From Glandiceps talaboti (lineage: Eukaryota > Hemichordata > Enteropneusta > Spengelidae): a stretch of DNA of 64,000 bases. The notes under the pieces are model-generated. The model was not told the DNA's origin, did no database searches, and was given only the letters and a program-made list of their open reading frames with translations. Every line of letters begins with the position of its first letter. The first letter of the stretch is position 1. The stretch is taken from assembly GCF_964340395.1 (NCBI RefSeq), contig NC_135571.1, forward strand, positions 12,743,940 through 12,807,939, in the 5' to 3' direction. Below, piece after piece: positions 1 through 13,562 of the stretch. The position numbers were made by a program, and so were the translations under genes.

Positions 1-9
1 CCTAGCAAA

Positions 10-600
10 ATCAAACAATTTTAGACTGAATTTGTTCTCTAGGTAATTCTCAATCATTTAATAGTATTTTCACAAAAAATAGCCAACTTTTGAGAATTTT
101 AGAGCTTTTTTTCTTCTTCAATTTTTGACAATTGCGTTCAAGTCGCAACACTACACTACACTAACACTGACTACAGTGTCGAAGGAAAATTGTGAAAATA
201 TCGAAAATAAAAGAGGCCGTAAAACGTTATTGGCAGAGCAAAAACAAATTATTTTAGGTAAAATTTGTTCTCTAGTTAACTTTCCCAATCGTGTAGTAGT
301 ATTTTCACAAAAATAGCCAACATTTGAGGATTTTAGAACTTTTTTTCCCTAAATTTTTTGACAATTGCGCATGCGATTTCCAGAGCATAGCCACAGTACT
401 GCTATACCGTGGCACTACATACTCGTACACTGACAAAACTTTTTTGGCAGATCAAATACAAATTATTTTAGATTGAATTTGTTCTCTAGATAATTCTTAA
501 TCAGTTAATAGTATTTTCACAAAAAATAACTAATTGTTGATAATTTTAGGCCTTCTAACAATTTTTGGGCAATACCGTTCAAGTGGATTTCCAGAGTATA
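10..600. repeat. Three diverged ~210-240-bp tandem copies
   Basis: tttgttctctag recurs near 31, 266 and 477, each time followed by aatagtattttcacaaaaaa-like sequence and a tt(t/g)gagaattttag-like segment. No coding potential. Confidence 0.75.
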
Positions 601-601
601 G

Positions 602-1399
602 CCACTACATTAAATTTTCAAACGGAATTTTACACTAAAAAATTCAATTTAGACCAAAAAAGATATATAAAAATATTTTTATTTTATCAATTATTAATCA
701 TTTGTAATTTTAATAAAAATTATCGATCAACATAGTAAATTATAATATTTTCACTTGAAATTTGACCATATAAATAGTTTTCCACCCCATCAAATTTCCT
801 ATAGAAGTCTATAGGGCATCGAAAAAAAATCGATATTTGATTCTTTTGTTTTTAATGTAGCTCGTGATTTGTAGTAAATCGTCTGCTACTTTCTGACGTC
901 ACTGTTGTTACCCGAGACAAACGATTTTTAGCAGATCACAAATTACTCAAAATATAAATGAATAAATAAATAAATTTACCTTAGTTACTGATGAATTTTC
1001 ACTAAATTATATTAAATATGAAAATAACTGGTGTTAATACAAGAATTCAGTTACAGAAAAAATAATAAATTCCCATCAACCCTCAAATCTAATTATTCAT
1101 TTTTTTTAAAGTTAATAAATTATTCTAATCAATATAGTTGAGATAGGATAGGAATTCTTTTATTGAATAAAGGGTACTAAGCCCACATTTCCTCTTTAAA
1201 ATAATAATAATAATAATAATAACAATAATAATAATTAAACATTAAATTGCCCATTTATATAAATAATATACTTTATTATTTAAAAAATGTCTGAAATCAA
1301 CATAAATACATGTTTATACCAGGAGTTACTTATGTTTCCCGGTATTGGTAGACACATTGCAACGAAAGTAATTCATCTAAAAGATATGACCACGTATGA
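602..1399. other. AT-rich, no gene seen
   Basis: Contains an (AAT)n-like tract near 1199-1235; otherwise no repeat or coding signal recognised. Confidence 0.6.
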
Positions 1400-1645
1400 G
1401 CTGAGATGAATTATTTTGCGAAAAAATCGCGCGTTTCACGTTATGTGCTCGCGCTACCCATTCGCCTCCGATTGTCGAAAATGCGAAGGACTCACAATTT
1501 CAAACTTGTTCGCCACAGTGGCGAATCGACATTCTCGCCAACTTTGAGTCAATTACCTTGCCGTACGCCGCGTAATTGACTGGCAGCCGCACCGTCATGT
1601 TTGTTGGTGTACATAATTGGAAGTCGCAGTCATCATTTCAGAGAC
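1400..1645 (+). promoter_or_regulatory. CpG-richer segment with possible non-coding first exon
   Basis: This stretch is clearly richer in CG dinucleotides than its AT-rich surroundings (gcgaaaaaatcgcgcgtttc, ccgtacgccgcgtaattgac). It ends tttcagagac|gtaagtacc, a strong splice donor at 1646. It could be the promoter and 5' exon of the Gal3ST-like gene, whose first coding exon starts at an acceptor (15899). Splicing to that acceptor would put an upstream ATG out of frame, so it would be leader only. Weakly supported. Confidence 0.35.
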
Positions 1646-2006
1646 GTAAGTACCAAGTTATACATTGTAACCATTGGTATGTTAGCAAGATTTAACGTAA
1701 CGTTGTATCGAGTACCAAGGTACATGTATCACCGACCAGAAGTTAGAAATAGTTAGACTGTTTCAAACGGGATCATTTAGCTAGCTAGATTAGCGCGCCT
1801 AGCCTACGTACACCGTACACCTCGTTCACCATAAGTACATATATGGTTGAAGTAACCATGGCAATGGGTGATACTTCCATGGGCTATAAAATTAAGTATG
1901 TAATATACGGTTTTGACTTTTGTATCGTCCATACACGCTTTTTGTGACATATTCTGACATATTTGACATATTTGGGTCCGCAAGTACACGAACGAACATT
2001 CCTAAC

Positions 2007-2106
2007 NNNNNNNNNNNNNNNNNNNNNNNNNNNNNNNNNNNNNNNNNNNNNNNNNNNNNNNNNNNNNNNNNNNNNNNNNNNNNNNNNNNNNNNNNNNNNN
2101 NNNNNN
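2007..2106. other. Assembly gap (100 N)
   Basis: Exactly 100 N. The gap borders a (GA)n tract on its right, so the microsatellite probably caused the break and its true length is unknown. Confidence 0.99.

Positions 2107-2146
<40 letters not shown>
2107..2146. repeat. (GA)n microsatellite
   Basis: About 20 uninterrupted GA units adjoining the assembly gap. Confidence 0.97.
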
Positions 2147-2148
<2 letters not shown>

Positions 2149-2442
2149 CTCTTAATGTAAATTGAACATTGAATAGTCTAGACATTCTATGGATATTGCT
2201 TAACAAACTCAGATAAAAAAATCAACCATTGAAGTAACCCACATGTACACATGCATACACCTATTTACATATTTATTAATATAACACGTTTTTACTGCTG
2301 GCAGCGTTTGTATTCTATACTCAACCTGTTTAGCTATCTCACATTTCAAGTGATAATTCGTGTGAACAGTCCCAATAGAAACAGCTAGAACCGACGTTTT
2401 GTTTAAAAAATGTATATTTGCTGATATCGTCACATATATTTT

Positions 2443-2590
2443 AAACCATCGTCGTACAACACAGCCTTTTTACGGCATCGTCGTACACAACAGCCTCTTT
2501 TACGGCATCGTCGTACACAACAACCTCTCTTTTGAGGTATCGTCGGTCGTACACTACACCCTCTTTTACGGCACCGTCAAGCGTTTCGTC
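2443..2590. repeat. Short ~30-bp minisatellite, 4 units
   Basis: Repeats of catcgtcgtacacaacagcc followed by tcttttacgg; the fourth unit is diverged (caccgtcaagcg). Confidence 0.8.
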
Positions 2591-3068
2591 AGCAGAAACA
2601 TTATACTTTTGTGAGAATGATTTTTTAGACCCACTGTGCATTTTATCTGTCGACACTTTTCGTGCACACTTTACAATGAATCCAGTTCGTAGTTTATACA
2701 TAAATAATAATCATGGGGTAATGTTTGTGTGGCATACTCCGCGATCATCTCTAGTTCTTCAAGCTGAGGCCAAATATCAAAAATTGTGTGTGTCCGAATT
2801 CGAAACCCAACCCACCATAGTTTAAGCCCCCGACCTCAAACATTTGTTTAAACATTTAAAATAAAAAGATAAGAAATTCGTGACCTTTCCCCATTGATGT
2901 CAGTACATATTTCATCAAACTATCACAGAGGGGGTATTCTGACTGACATTTTGTTTGTTTTGGGTCATAGCAATATTTGTCAAAAATGACAACTAAAAAG
3001 GTAACTCCAAATAAAATAAAATAAAATCCCGACCTACCTACCCTGTCATCTCAGGTCATATTATCTGG

Positions 3069-3069
<1 letters not shown>

Positions 3070-3143
<74 letters not shown>
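3070..3143. repeat. (CA)n microsatellite
   Basis: About 36 uninterrupted CA units. Confidence 0.97.
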
Positions 3144-3145
<2 letters not shown>

Positions 3146-3479
3146 TATTATTTTTCGGCTTATCAAACAATATATTGAAAGTCAAAACTATACGAAAAGT
3201 TGACCATGTCTTTCCACCGAGGTAAATCTTGGGCAGAGGATGTGTAAATGTGGGTAGTATGAGACGAAGTACCACCTTTGACTTAATTTACCCCCCGGTG
3301 ATCTCTCACCTCGGGGTTGGAGACAGTCAAAAGTGGTACTGTGTCTCGTACTACCTTGACAGAGATGGTGGTTAGACTATTTAGTCAAGTATTAAAAGAT
3401 TGAAAATAGACTTCGATTTGTGAAAGAGTTAGTCTAGTTCCTGACAGGGATCGTATTTCGAATGTACTTCATCACTGTA

Positions 3480-6190
3480 CCATAGACCATATTCACATAC
3501 GGAATACAGTCCATGGGATAGTGATGAAGCACATACGGAATACGGTCCATAGCATAGTGATGAAGTACGTAATATGGTCCATGGGATAGTGATGAAGCAC
3601 ATACGTAATAGGGTCCATGGGATAGTGATGAAGCACATACGGAATACGGTCCATGGGATAGTGATGAAGCACATACGGAATATGGTCCATGGGATAGTGA
3701 TGAAGTCATTCGGAATACAGTCCATGGGATAGTGATGAAGTACGTAATATGGTCCATGGGATAGTGATGAAGCACATACGGAATATGGTCCATGGGATAG
3801 TGATGAAGTACATACGGAATAGGGTCCATGGGATAGTGATGAAGTACATACGGAATAGGGTCCATGGGATAGTGATGAAGTACGTAATATGGTCCATGGG
3901 ATAGTGATGAAGCACATACGGAATATGGTCCATGGGATAGTGATGAAGTACATACGGAATAGGGTCCATGGGATAGTGATGAAGTACATACGGAATAGGG
4001 TCCATGGGATAGTGATGAAGTACATACGGAATAGGGTCCATGGGATAATGATGAAGTACATATGGAATACGGTCCATGGGATAGTGATGAAGTACTTACG
4101 GAATATGGTCTATGGGATAATGATGAAGTCATTCGGAATATGGTCTATGGGATAGTGATGAAGTCATTCGGAATATGGTCCATGAGATAGTGATGAAGTA
4201 CGTAATAGGGTCCATGGGATAGTGATGAAGTACATACGGAATAGGGTCCATGGGATAGTGATGCAGTACATACGGAATATGGTCCATGGGATAATGATGA
4301 AGTACATATGGAATACAGTCCATGGGATAGTGATGAAGTACATACGGAATAGGGTCCATATGATAGTGATGAAGTACGTAATGTGGTCCATGGGATAGTG
4401 ATGAAGTCATTCGGAATACAGTCCATGGGATAGTGATGAAGTACATACGGAATATGGTCCATGGGATAGTGATGAAGTCATTCGGAATACAGTCCATGGG
4501 ATAATGATGAAGTCATTCGGAATACGGTCCATGGGATAGTGATGAAGTCATTCGGAATACGGTCCATGGGATAGTGATGAAGTACATACGGAATACAGTC
4601 CATGGGATAGTGATGAAGTCATTCGGAATACAGTCCATGGGATAGTGATGAAGTACATACGGAATATGGTCCATGGGATAGTGATGAAGTACATACGGAA
4701 TACAGTCCATGGGATAGTGATGAAGTACATACGGAATACAGTCCATGGGATAGTGATGAAGTCATTCGGAATACAGTCCATGGGATAGTGATGAAGTACA
4801 TACGGAATACAGTCCATGGGATAGTGATGAAGTCATTCGGAATACGGTCCATGGGATAGTGATGAAGTACATACGGAATACAGTCCATGGGATAGTGATG
4901 AAGTCATTCGGAATACGGTCCATGGGATAGTGATGAAGTACATACGGAATAGGGTCCATGGGATAGTGATGAAGTACATATGGAATACGGTCCATGGGAT
5001 AGTGATGAAGCACATACGGAATATGGTCCATGGGATAGTGATGAAGCACATACGTAATAGGGTCCATGGGATAGTGATGAAGCACATACGGAATACGGTC
5101 CATGGGATAGTGATGAAGCACATACGGAATATGGTCCATGGGATAGTGATGAAGTCATTCGGAATACAGTCCATGGGATAGTGATGAAGTACGTAATATG
5201 GTCCATGGGATAGTGATGAAGCACATACGGAATATGGTCCATGGGATAGTGATGAGGTACATACGGAATATGGTCCATGGGATAGTGATGAAGTCATTCG
5301 GAATACAGTCCATGGGATAGTGATGAAGTACATACGGAATACGACCCATTGGATAGTGATGAAGTACATACGGAATAGGGTCCATGGGATAGTGATGAAG
5401 TACATACGGAATACAGTCCATGGGATAGTGATGAAGTACATACGGAATACAGTCCATGGGATAGTGATGAAGTACATACGGAATAGGGTCCATGGGATAG
5501 TGATGAAGTACATACGGAATATGGTCCATGGGATAGTGATGAAGTACATACGGAATAGGGTCCATGGGATAGTGATGAAGTCATTCGGAATACAGTCCAT
5601 GGGATAATGATGAAGTCATTCGGAATACGGTCCATGGGATAGTGATGAAGTCATTCGGAATACGGTCCATGGGATAGTGATGAAGTCATTCGGAATACGG
5701 TCCATGGGATAGTGATGAAGTACATACGGAATACAGTCCATGGGATAGTGATGAAGTCATTCGGAATAGGGTCCATGGGATAGTGATGAAGTACATACGG
5801 AATATGGTCCATGGGATAGTGATGAAGTACATACGGAATACAGTCCATGGGATAGTGATGAAGTACATACGGAATACAGTCCATGGGATAGTGATGAAGT
5901 CATTCGGAATACAGTCCATGGGATAGTGATGAAGTACATACGGAATACAGTCCATGGGATAGTGATGAAGTCATTCGGAATACGGTCCATGGGATAGTGA
6001 TGAAGTACATACGGAATACAGTCCATGGGATAGTGATGAAGTCATTTGGAATAGGGTCCATGGGATAGTGATGAAGTACATACGGAATAGGGTCCATGGG
6101 ATAGTGATGAAGTACATACGGAATATGGTCCATGGGATAGTGATGAAGTACTTACGGAAAATGGTCCATGGGATAGTGATGAAGTACACT
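3480..6190. repeat. Minisatellite of mixed 36/35/32-bp units, ~2.7 kb
   Basis: The core gtccatgggatagtgatgaa is invariant. The linker alternates among gtacatacggaata.g (36-bp unit), gtcattcggaata.. (35) and gtacgtaatat (32). Long open frames appear in several registers because 36 is divisible by 3. They encode only repeats such as MDCIPYVLHHYP and are not genes. The pattern of 4548-4817 recurs at 5686-5955, a higher-order period of ~1138 bp. Confidence 0.95.
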
Positions 6191-7670
6191 CTGAATTCGG
6201 AACTAGTAAGTATACAATAGACACCCCTGGAATCATAAACAGTAAACTGTAAATCCATGGAAGTATCAACCACAGGTTTGTATCTAGAGACACCATTCAA
6301 ATTTGCACAATATCTTTGCCATGAAACACATCAGTTGGGAGATGGGCAGTATGTCTGCAATGAAGGCGTGTTTTGAAAATGAAAAAAAAAATGTTTTGTT
6401 AGGTATAAGAACTCAAACGTATGATATTGTACACCCAGAATAATATTGCACCACATTTTGGAAAACGTATGTTTTGTAGTGGTACACACGATAAATCAAA
6501 TCAAATTGATTTTTGGGCCGCACCCAAAAATCAACGCCCTCAACGGCGATCATGATTTCAGCCTATTTCTACACAACTTATGGATAATTATATCAACAAC
6601 TGATTAACATATACAATGTCCAATTATTGGTGAATATATTGTGGCTGTACAACTAATACAGTTTTTGAAAATAACATTCAGTTCAAAGTTTAGATTTGAT
6701 GTCAGACGTGTCCTATCCGATGTCACAATACAAATAGAATAGGTTTTATGTAAGTATATTTTCACCTGATCTGAGTAAAAAGCATGTAAACTGAGCTTGT
6801 GTCTCTACAATATATCTTTACAAGTAACAGAACAATTTTATTAGTGAACACATCTTTAGTTGCTTGAAGCAAACAAATGTCCCTCACTGGGATGTAGCAA
6901 CCTTCAAAGTCCGGGGATAAACTCTCAAATCCTCACATTTGGCCATGTGTTATCTTTAATATCAGTGGAGTTGTAATAATGATTACCTAAACGTAGTGGT
7001 ACAAAAACATTCTTTATGTAGCTCTGGTTAAACCGAACTGGGCCTCTCAAGGTTAAAATCTATTGCCAACTTTTAAAGTTGGTTACTATAAAGAACAGTC
7101 AAGAAAGTACTTCCTTGTCTGTGTACAGGAAGTTAGTAAGAACTGTGAAGAACACGGAAGATTTCAAGGTCTACGAGATAGTGCGACCACCCCCTCATTC
7201 TAAATGGTACATCCCTACCTGTGGCCGGCCGTTAGCCTCGTTACCAAAGTACCTTCCCTTTCACCTCAGCGAATCAACATGATCGACATCAATGCGATTG
7301 TCAACAACGTGTGTTTGGATTGGAAATGGAATGATTGTGGCCTGATCGTCGCAGTACACACACCTTTTGTTCATTTATACACAATTGGTGTACGTATATG
7401 AGAACGTGTTCACTCGCATAACGGAAGAACAGAAAGTGACAACGTAACATTATTTATGTAATCTCCGTAACACTAACAGGAAGGAAACAAGAAATCGAAC
7501 GCTCCGTAATCCGGATATAAATAAGCCGAGGTAAGATCTTCCCTATATACACCCATGGATCAACGAATTAACATTACAGTTACATTATTTACAGTAATAA
7601 CAAAATGATGAAATTCTAAATCGTTTATCGCTGAAAGTGATTCTTTACAAACCAGAGTCATTCGAGTCTC
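6191..7670. other. Non-coding stretch with one dispersed repeat
   Basis: 6480-6660 (aaattgatttttgggccgca, caacgccctcaacggcgatc) resembles 36415-36540 and is a diverged interspersed repeat. The rest, including open frames at 7079-7401, has no family resemblance or splice context I can support. Confidence 0.5.

Positions 7671-7674
<4 letters not shown>

Positions 7675-7734
<60 letters not shown>
7675..7734. repeat. (GA)n microsatellite
   Basis: About 30 GA units after ctcat. Confidence 0.97.
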
Positions 7735-7737
<3 letters not shown>

Positions 7738-8159
7738 CAGAATGGCCACTTTGTCGTGTATTTTAGGAGACAGTCAAACACACATGATTCACAGGATAAC
7801 AAAGCCACTGAATGACTCGAACTCATGCATGCATGGAGGCATGTGTTGTCATGTCAGAGGCCAATGAACATATTGTCAAGTTAGTTGTGTCATGGTCAGT
7901 CATATCCCCGACACGTTAATATGACCTTGTAACTGAAAAACGTGAACAACTGACTGTACTTGTCCGTAGACGCTCTGACTTGACGCAAATAACTGACTCG
8001 GTATCACTACATTTTACTAAATTATAACAGTTTGCATTTATTTATAGATTAGTATTGTTGTAGTTCTATTTTTAGCAAACAAGCTTTGTAAATTCAGTGG
8101 ATATGGATCTATGCTTTGTTACAATGAACCCTTTCTGTTCAAATGGTAATATGTATCAT

Positions 8160-8315
8160 TCCGTCCCAATTTCAACTAGTCCCATTTTCAACTCGCCCAA
8201 ATTTCAGCTCGCCCTAGTGTCAACTCGACCCATTCACAACTCCGCTCAATTTTAACTCCTCCCCCCCACCCCCCCACCCGTGTCATCTCAACTCACTCAC
8301 AACTCGGCCCAATTT
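8160..8315. repeat. Degenerate ~17-19-bp repeat (TTTCAACTCGCCCA)
   Basis: Successive motifs ttcaactagtcccat, ttcaactcgcccaaa, ttcagctcgccc, gtcaactcgacccat, followed by a C-rich tract. Confidence 0.65.
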
Positions 8316-8704
8316 CAATACATCGGTGTGGGCTGATTGCTTGTTTTTATTTGTCATCATGTGATTAACATCAGAAATCAGGTTTAAATCAGGTTTTCCT
8401 ACCCAAATAGTGGCGGGATAATTAATCACATTGAAAGTCAACACATAGTGCACACACAATGTTCTTACGTGTAATGTAACATCTTTTATAACTAAAATCA
8501 GGAAAGGCGATCATACTACTTTTCAAACAGTGTCATTACCTCCTGGAATAACTTACCTGCTACTGTTATAACATCACCAACTTTAAAGTCTTTCAAAACA
8601 GTCCAGACAAATATTGGAATGACTAACTAAGTATATTACAGACCCAAGTGTTTTTTGATCACTTAGCATGTACAGTATCTTGTTTACCAACTCACAGTTC
8701 AAGT

Positions 8705-9115
<411 letters not shown>

Positions 9116-9204
9116 TGTTACTAAATGTATGTTTTGGTGATTGATTGTTTTTTGGACAATTTGACATTTGATCAGCTCATAGACTATTAGCCTTATTCAG
9201 CTGT

Positions 9205-9356
9205 AATTTGATATGATATATGATATGATATATGATATATGATATGATATGATATATGATATATGATATGATATGATATATGATATATGATATGATATAT
9301 GATATATGATATGATATGATATATGATATATGATATGATATGATATGATATGATCA
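9205..9356. repeat. ATATGATATG array
   Basis: Mixed 5-bp (gatat) and 7-bp (gatatat) units repeated for 150 bp, ending tgatatgatcatatca. Confidence 0.92.
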
Positions 9357-9359
9357 TAT

Positions 9360-10380
9360 CACTATAATCCCAATGCAATTGTGACAATAGTTATATATCC
9401 TACCAAGCTTTGTACTTTATCATTCAAATCTTAGGATGAGAAATACAGGAGTAAGATTTTTGGTCAGACTGAAATCGAGATGAACAATGTGCACAAATAG
9501 GCATGATCCATAGAGTAGGCTTTACCTTGTTTACATATTTTGCATGTAGGCTCTAGCCGTGCGTTCCCGAATTTCATACGTACATGCACACATAAATTAT
9601 ATTGCAAAGATCTGTAAATTACTTTACTACGCCCAATTTTACAAGGGAGTACGTGAGATGATTTGAAAATGGAGCGAGTTGAAATGTGTGTATACCAAAT
9701 ATAAATGACTACAATACTTGACAATACTATAGTATATGTTTTATAGAAGACATGTATTGTCTGTAACATATGGTGAACAGACATTAGTGTTCGCTGAATT
9801 CAATGGAACCATGCTTTGTTGTAATAAACCCTTTATGTTGAAATGGTAAATTCAAGCCGGATATCCAGTATACATGTGTGCTGTTTGAGGTATGGCAAGG
9901 TTGCATGACCCAAACCACAACCAGTCCCAATGCATTGTATCAGTCATTGCATGTCTGTCAATGGTTTACATGTAGATATATACAATGCACAACAAACATT
10001 ACTATTTGCAATTCTTGGTACCCACAATAGAAATTTTAATACCTCATGCTAGGGGGTCAAAAAAGAACGAGAAGGCTGACTTATTTTCATGCACGCCTAT
10101 AGTAATGCATACATGTGAAGCGTGTGGAGTAGAAGTAATGGCGTAGAAATCGAATGTTCATTATTTTTAACATTTATTTTGTCAGTAAACAGGTCAATAT
10201 AATATACAGTGTACTGACTGGTCAAAGTATTAATATCAGTTAATATGTTTGCAGTATTGTAGATTTAGTGGCCACATGATGGTTGAATAGTTAGAGTGAT
10301 AGATCGTTCAGTCCTACTGTGGTATAATATGTAGTATTTATTACCCATAATTAAAATAGGTATCTTATAAAATATTAGTA
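9360..10380. other. No gene or repeat recognised
   Basis: AT-rich sequence with only short open frames lacking codon or domain signal. Confidence 0.5.
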
Positions 10381-10383
10381 TTA

Positions 10384-10774
10384 GGCCAAATTAAAAAAGA
10401 GTTTGCTTCTGGTTACCCGACCCCACATAGTTTTCCAGTCCGACCCTAAACTTTTTTTAATGTATTTGAAAAAAATGATAATAAAATCGTGAAAATCGTG
10501 AATTCTCGCCAGAAATAGTGGATGCGAAAACTGACATAAACTGAAAAAGACAATATAAAACTATTCTTCCAATCTGTAATGGCTGTACATCTGATAGGAA
10601 GAAATAAATAACACAGAGACCATTTGGAAAACAATGGAAAACATAACTACCTGAACTAGACACTCACATATGAAAATATATATATATATATATATAATAA
10701 AATAAAAAATCTACCTACCCCACCTATTCTAAAATTGAGTGAAATCGGAACCACACAATTGTTTTTGTTAGCCC
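10384..10774. mobile_element. MITE, GGTTCCGGTTAC family
   Basis: Starts ggccaaattaaaaaag with cttctggttacccgacccc and ends aatcggaaccacacaattg...gttagccc. The interior (ctgtaatggctgtacatctga) is nearly identical to the 44302 and 17209 copies. Short open frames inside it are incidental. Confidence 0.78.
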
Positions 10775-11163
10775 TTATACAGCAGGTTATACCATGTATA
10801 CATATAGGGTGCATTTTCTAGCTTTTCAGTCTAAAATGGGGGTCTGTATTTATCAAGGTAAAGAGTCTAAAAGTAAAATGGCGGTCACAACATAATGTTT
10901 GATTTTGTGTTGTCTACAATGTAGTCCATTGTCCTTTACCAAATCATAACTGTGCCATTAATAGCAGAATGTTTTCAGTTCAGGAATATGGGACTACTGG
11001 TCACATCCTTCTGAAATCAATTTCGAGCCCTGTACATAGGAGTTTTGCAAGTCATACATATAGATAAACACAATACAATTGTGACCTCATTATTCAAACC
11101 ACAGACAATAACTCACCTCACTGTATGTGTATATACATGTACATGACACAAGGTCACGGAAGG

Positions 11164-11434
11164 CAGGGGTGAACAAATGATTTTGTGAACTGGTGGTCCC
11201 GGACCAGTGACTTAAAAAATCCAGTGGTCCTCGCTGAAAGAATTAGAGGTCCAAGGTCCCACTAATGTGAAACATTAATTCTTACCTATGAATCCTGTAT
11301 ATTCAGACGAGTTTTTAACATAGTTATTAACAGTAAGGTATTGGTCCGACGGACCAGACAAGGTAAAATTTGTGTGGTCCGCCCAAAAAAATCGCTAGTC
11401 CCGAACCCAGGACTAGTGGATTTGTTCACCCCTG
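11164..11434. mobile_element. Short hAT-like MITE (CAGGGGTGAACAAAT ends)
   Basis: Left terminus CAGGGGTGAACAAAT and right terminus ATTTGTTCACCCCTG are perfect 15-bp inverted repeats. A CAGGGG terminus is typical of hAT elements. Flanks share GGAAGG, but a full 8-bp target duplication is not clear. No coding capacity. Confidence 0.8.
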
Positions 11435-11815
11435 GAAGGACAACCCTGTTACAACTTTTACAACTGGTATTCATAACATAGTGACCAACAAATTATGTAT
11501 CATTTAACCCTTTCATGACTAGAGACAAGTTTTAAATAATATGGGGACCCAATTTATATGAATATTTTCATCATTACAATAATATTACTTTATTAGGAAG
11601 TAACATTTCTTTAATTCCAGTCTAAAATGAAGTTGATATATGCCAAAAACTTACATAAAAACAAGAATTTTGTCCAAACAATTTTGGCGGGAATGTTTCC
11701 AGTATTGAAGGGGTTAATGGATGACATTGTAAAATGTGTTACAACTGATAAATGTAGTGGCCAACCAATCTGAAAATGTAGTAAAAAATTACCAATAATG
11801 TAGCAATTAATCAAC

Positions 11816-12350
11816 TGATGAAGTTGTGACCAACAATAATGTAAGAACCTGGTAATGTAGTGAAAAATTACTGATAATTTCTAAAATCAACTGATAATGT
11901 ATCAATTAATTGATGAAGTTGTGACCAACAATAATGTAAGAACCTGGTAATGTAGTGAAAATTTACTGAAAGCTTCTAAAATCAACTGATAATGTATCAA
12001 TTAATTGATGAAGTTGTGACCAACAATAATGTAAGAACCTGGTAATGTAGTAAGAATTTCCTGATAACTTGTGAAATCAACTTGTGAAATTGTAGATTTT
12101 ACCTACTTATCACCCTTAACAAAAACAGTGGTAGGAAACCCTGGTAAAATGACAGGGGCACTCAGGTAGATTTTACCTACTTACCACCCTGTACAAAAAC
12201 ACTGGTAGGGAACCCTGGTAGAATGACAGGGGAACTCCGGTAGATTTTACCTACTTACCACCCTGTACAAAAACACTCGTAGAGAACCCTGGTAAAATGA
12301 CAGGGGCACTCAGGTAGATTTTACCTACTTACCACCCTTAACAAAAACAC
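11816..12350. repeat. Two adjoining tandem repeats: 95 bp x3 and 74 bp x3.4
   Basis: aagttgtgaccaacaataat recurs at 11821, 11916 and 12011 (period 95). tagattttacctacttaccaccc recurs at 12093, 12167, 12241 and 12315 (period 74, landmark trimmed to the shared part). They meet directly near 12090. Confidence 0.9.
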
Positions 12351-12594
12351 TGCTTAAATACATTCTATAATATTTCTTGATAATCATATAAGATATTGTG
12401 ATTAAAAGAAACAACTCGTTTCTAATACAACAATATATTATATACTGTCAGATAAGGGTCAGATGAATGAGCGATTTAGCTACTGCATGTCAGTTCTGCT
12501 TAAGAGATACAGATGATGGGTAGACACCTGTGACCATACTGATCCATTTCAAGCTTTTGTACTAAAACAATATTTAGATTTTAATCCCCAATAT

Positions 12595-12690
12595 TTTCCT
12601 GTGTTCAGCTAAGGGAAATACGAGTGACCTAAGGGGCCTTTGTCACTATGAGTCCCTAGGTCATGAGTATTTTCTGGCTGAATGAAGATA
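12595..12690. repeat. Dispersed repeat (GTGACCTAAGGGGCCTTTGTCACTA family)
   Basis: Contains cgagtgacctaaggggcctt and ggtcatgagtattttctggc. Relatives lie at 13125-13275, 20815-20890, 32155-32240 and 53600-53690. Better copies hold a hairpin, gtcactactcg/cgagtagtgac. Confidence 0.7.
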
Positions 12691-12794
12691 AATAGTGGAG
12701 AATAACATAATTATACCAGCGACAGTGATATCAAAGAAATATTGAGGAAAGTTATAGCAATTTTGAATGTTTTTAACTCATATTTCGAACATAC

Positions 12795-12905
12795 GGGATT
12801 TCGCTGGGTACTCCAGGTTCCTCCAACTTCTTTAACACTTGGCATTCCTCTTGTGGCAACCATTCAACAAATTTCCAAATTTATTTGGACGAATAAAGAT
12901 TATTA
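12795..12905 (+). mobile_element. SINE 3' body fragment
   Basis: gctgggtactccaggttcct, taacacttggcattcctc and a terminal aataaagattattatt correspond to the body and tail of the SINE at 20346. The tRNA-like head is missing. Confidence 0.55.
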
Positions 12906-13124
12906 TTGTTATTATTTTTCTTATAGTAATCAATAGTTCAGTGTAGGATAAAAAACTAAATTCTTTTAGTTAGGCGATTTGGAATGTTTTGCACTCATAC
13001 ATATAGGAACAGGTTATCGTGGTGTAGAATGACCAGGATATATAGTCCATATTTTCTGTTTAAAGACATAACTTGGCTTGTGCATGATTAATTACTGTAG
13101 ATACTATTCCCCAGTACATTTCTT

Positions 13125-13275
13125 TGTTCAGCCAAGGGAAATATGAGTAACTTGAGGGGCCTTGTCACTATCATTAATGTGAGTAACTTGAGAGACCTTG
13201 TCAGTGTCACTAGGATTAATGGTTGATAGAGGTAAATAAAACTTTACGAATCTTGATAATTTTCAGGCTGAATAA
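13125..13275. repeat. Dispersed repeat, GTGACCTAAGGGGCC family
   Basis: gagtaacttgaggggccttg occurs with a second partial copy (gagtaacttgagagaccttg) 40 bp later. Confidence 0.6.
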
Positions 13276-13562
13276 GCATATCAGACAGGAGCTTAATATA
13301 ATGTACAGCTGCAAATGTGAATAATATTTATGGTTTTATACATATGCATGTGCATTTCAAATACTACAGTATCTATGACAGAACAACAAATTTGAAAATT
13401 CACGTGTTGTTTATTTGAAGACATTCAACACTGTTTATGAAAAATAATAATAATAATAAAAATATATTTATTCATTATTACAGTAGCAGAAATACTGTAA
13501 ACTTAGATATTTTCACTTCTAGAAAATTTTGCGATTTTTAAAGTTTTGAACTAGTTCTGAAA

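Noticed and set aside
3429-5635. Minus-strand frames up to 255 aa across the 36-bp array
   Set aside because: Repeat-driven open frames in several registers. 35- and 32-bp variants shift the frame repeatedly.
10446-10663. Two short minus-strand open frames
   Set aside because: They fall inside a MITE and recur only where that family occurs.
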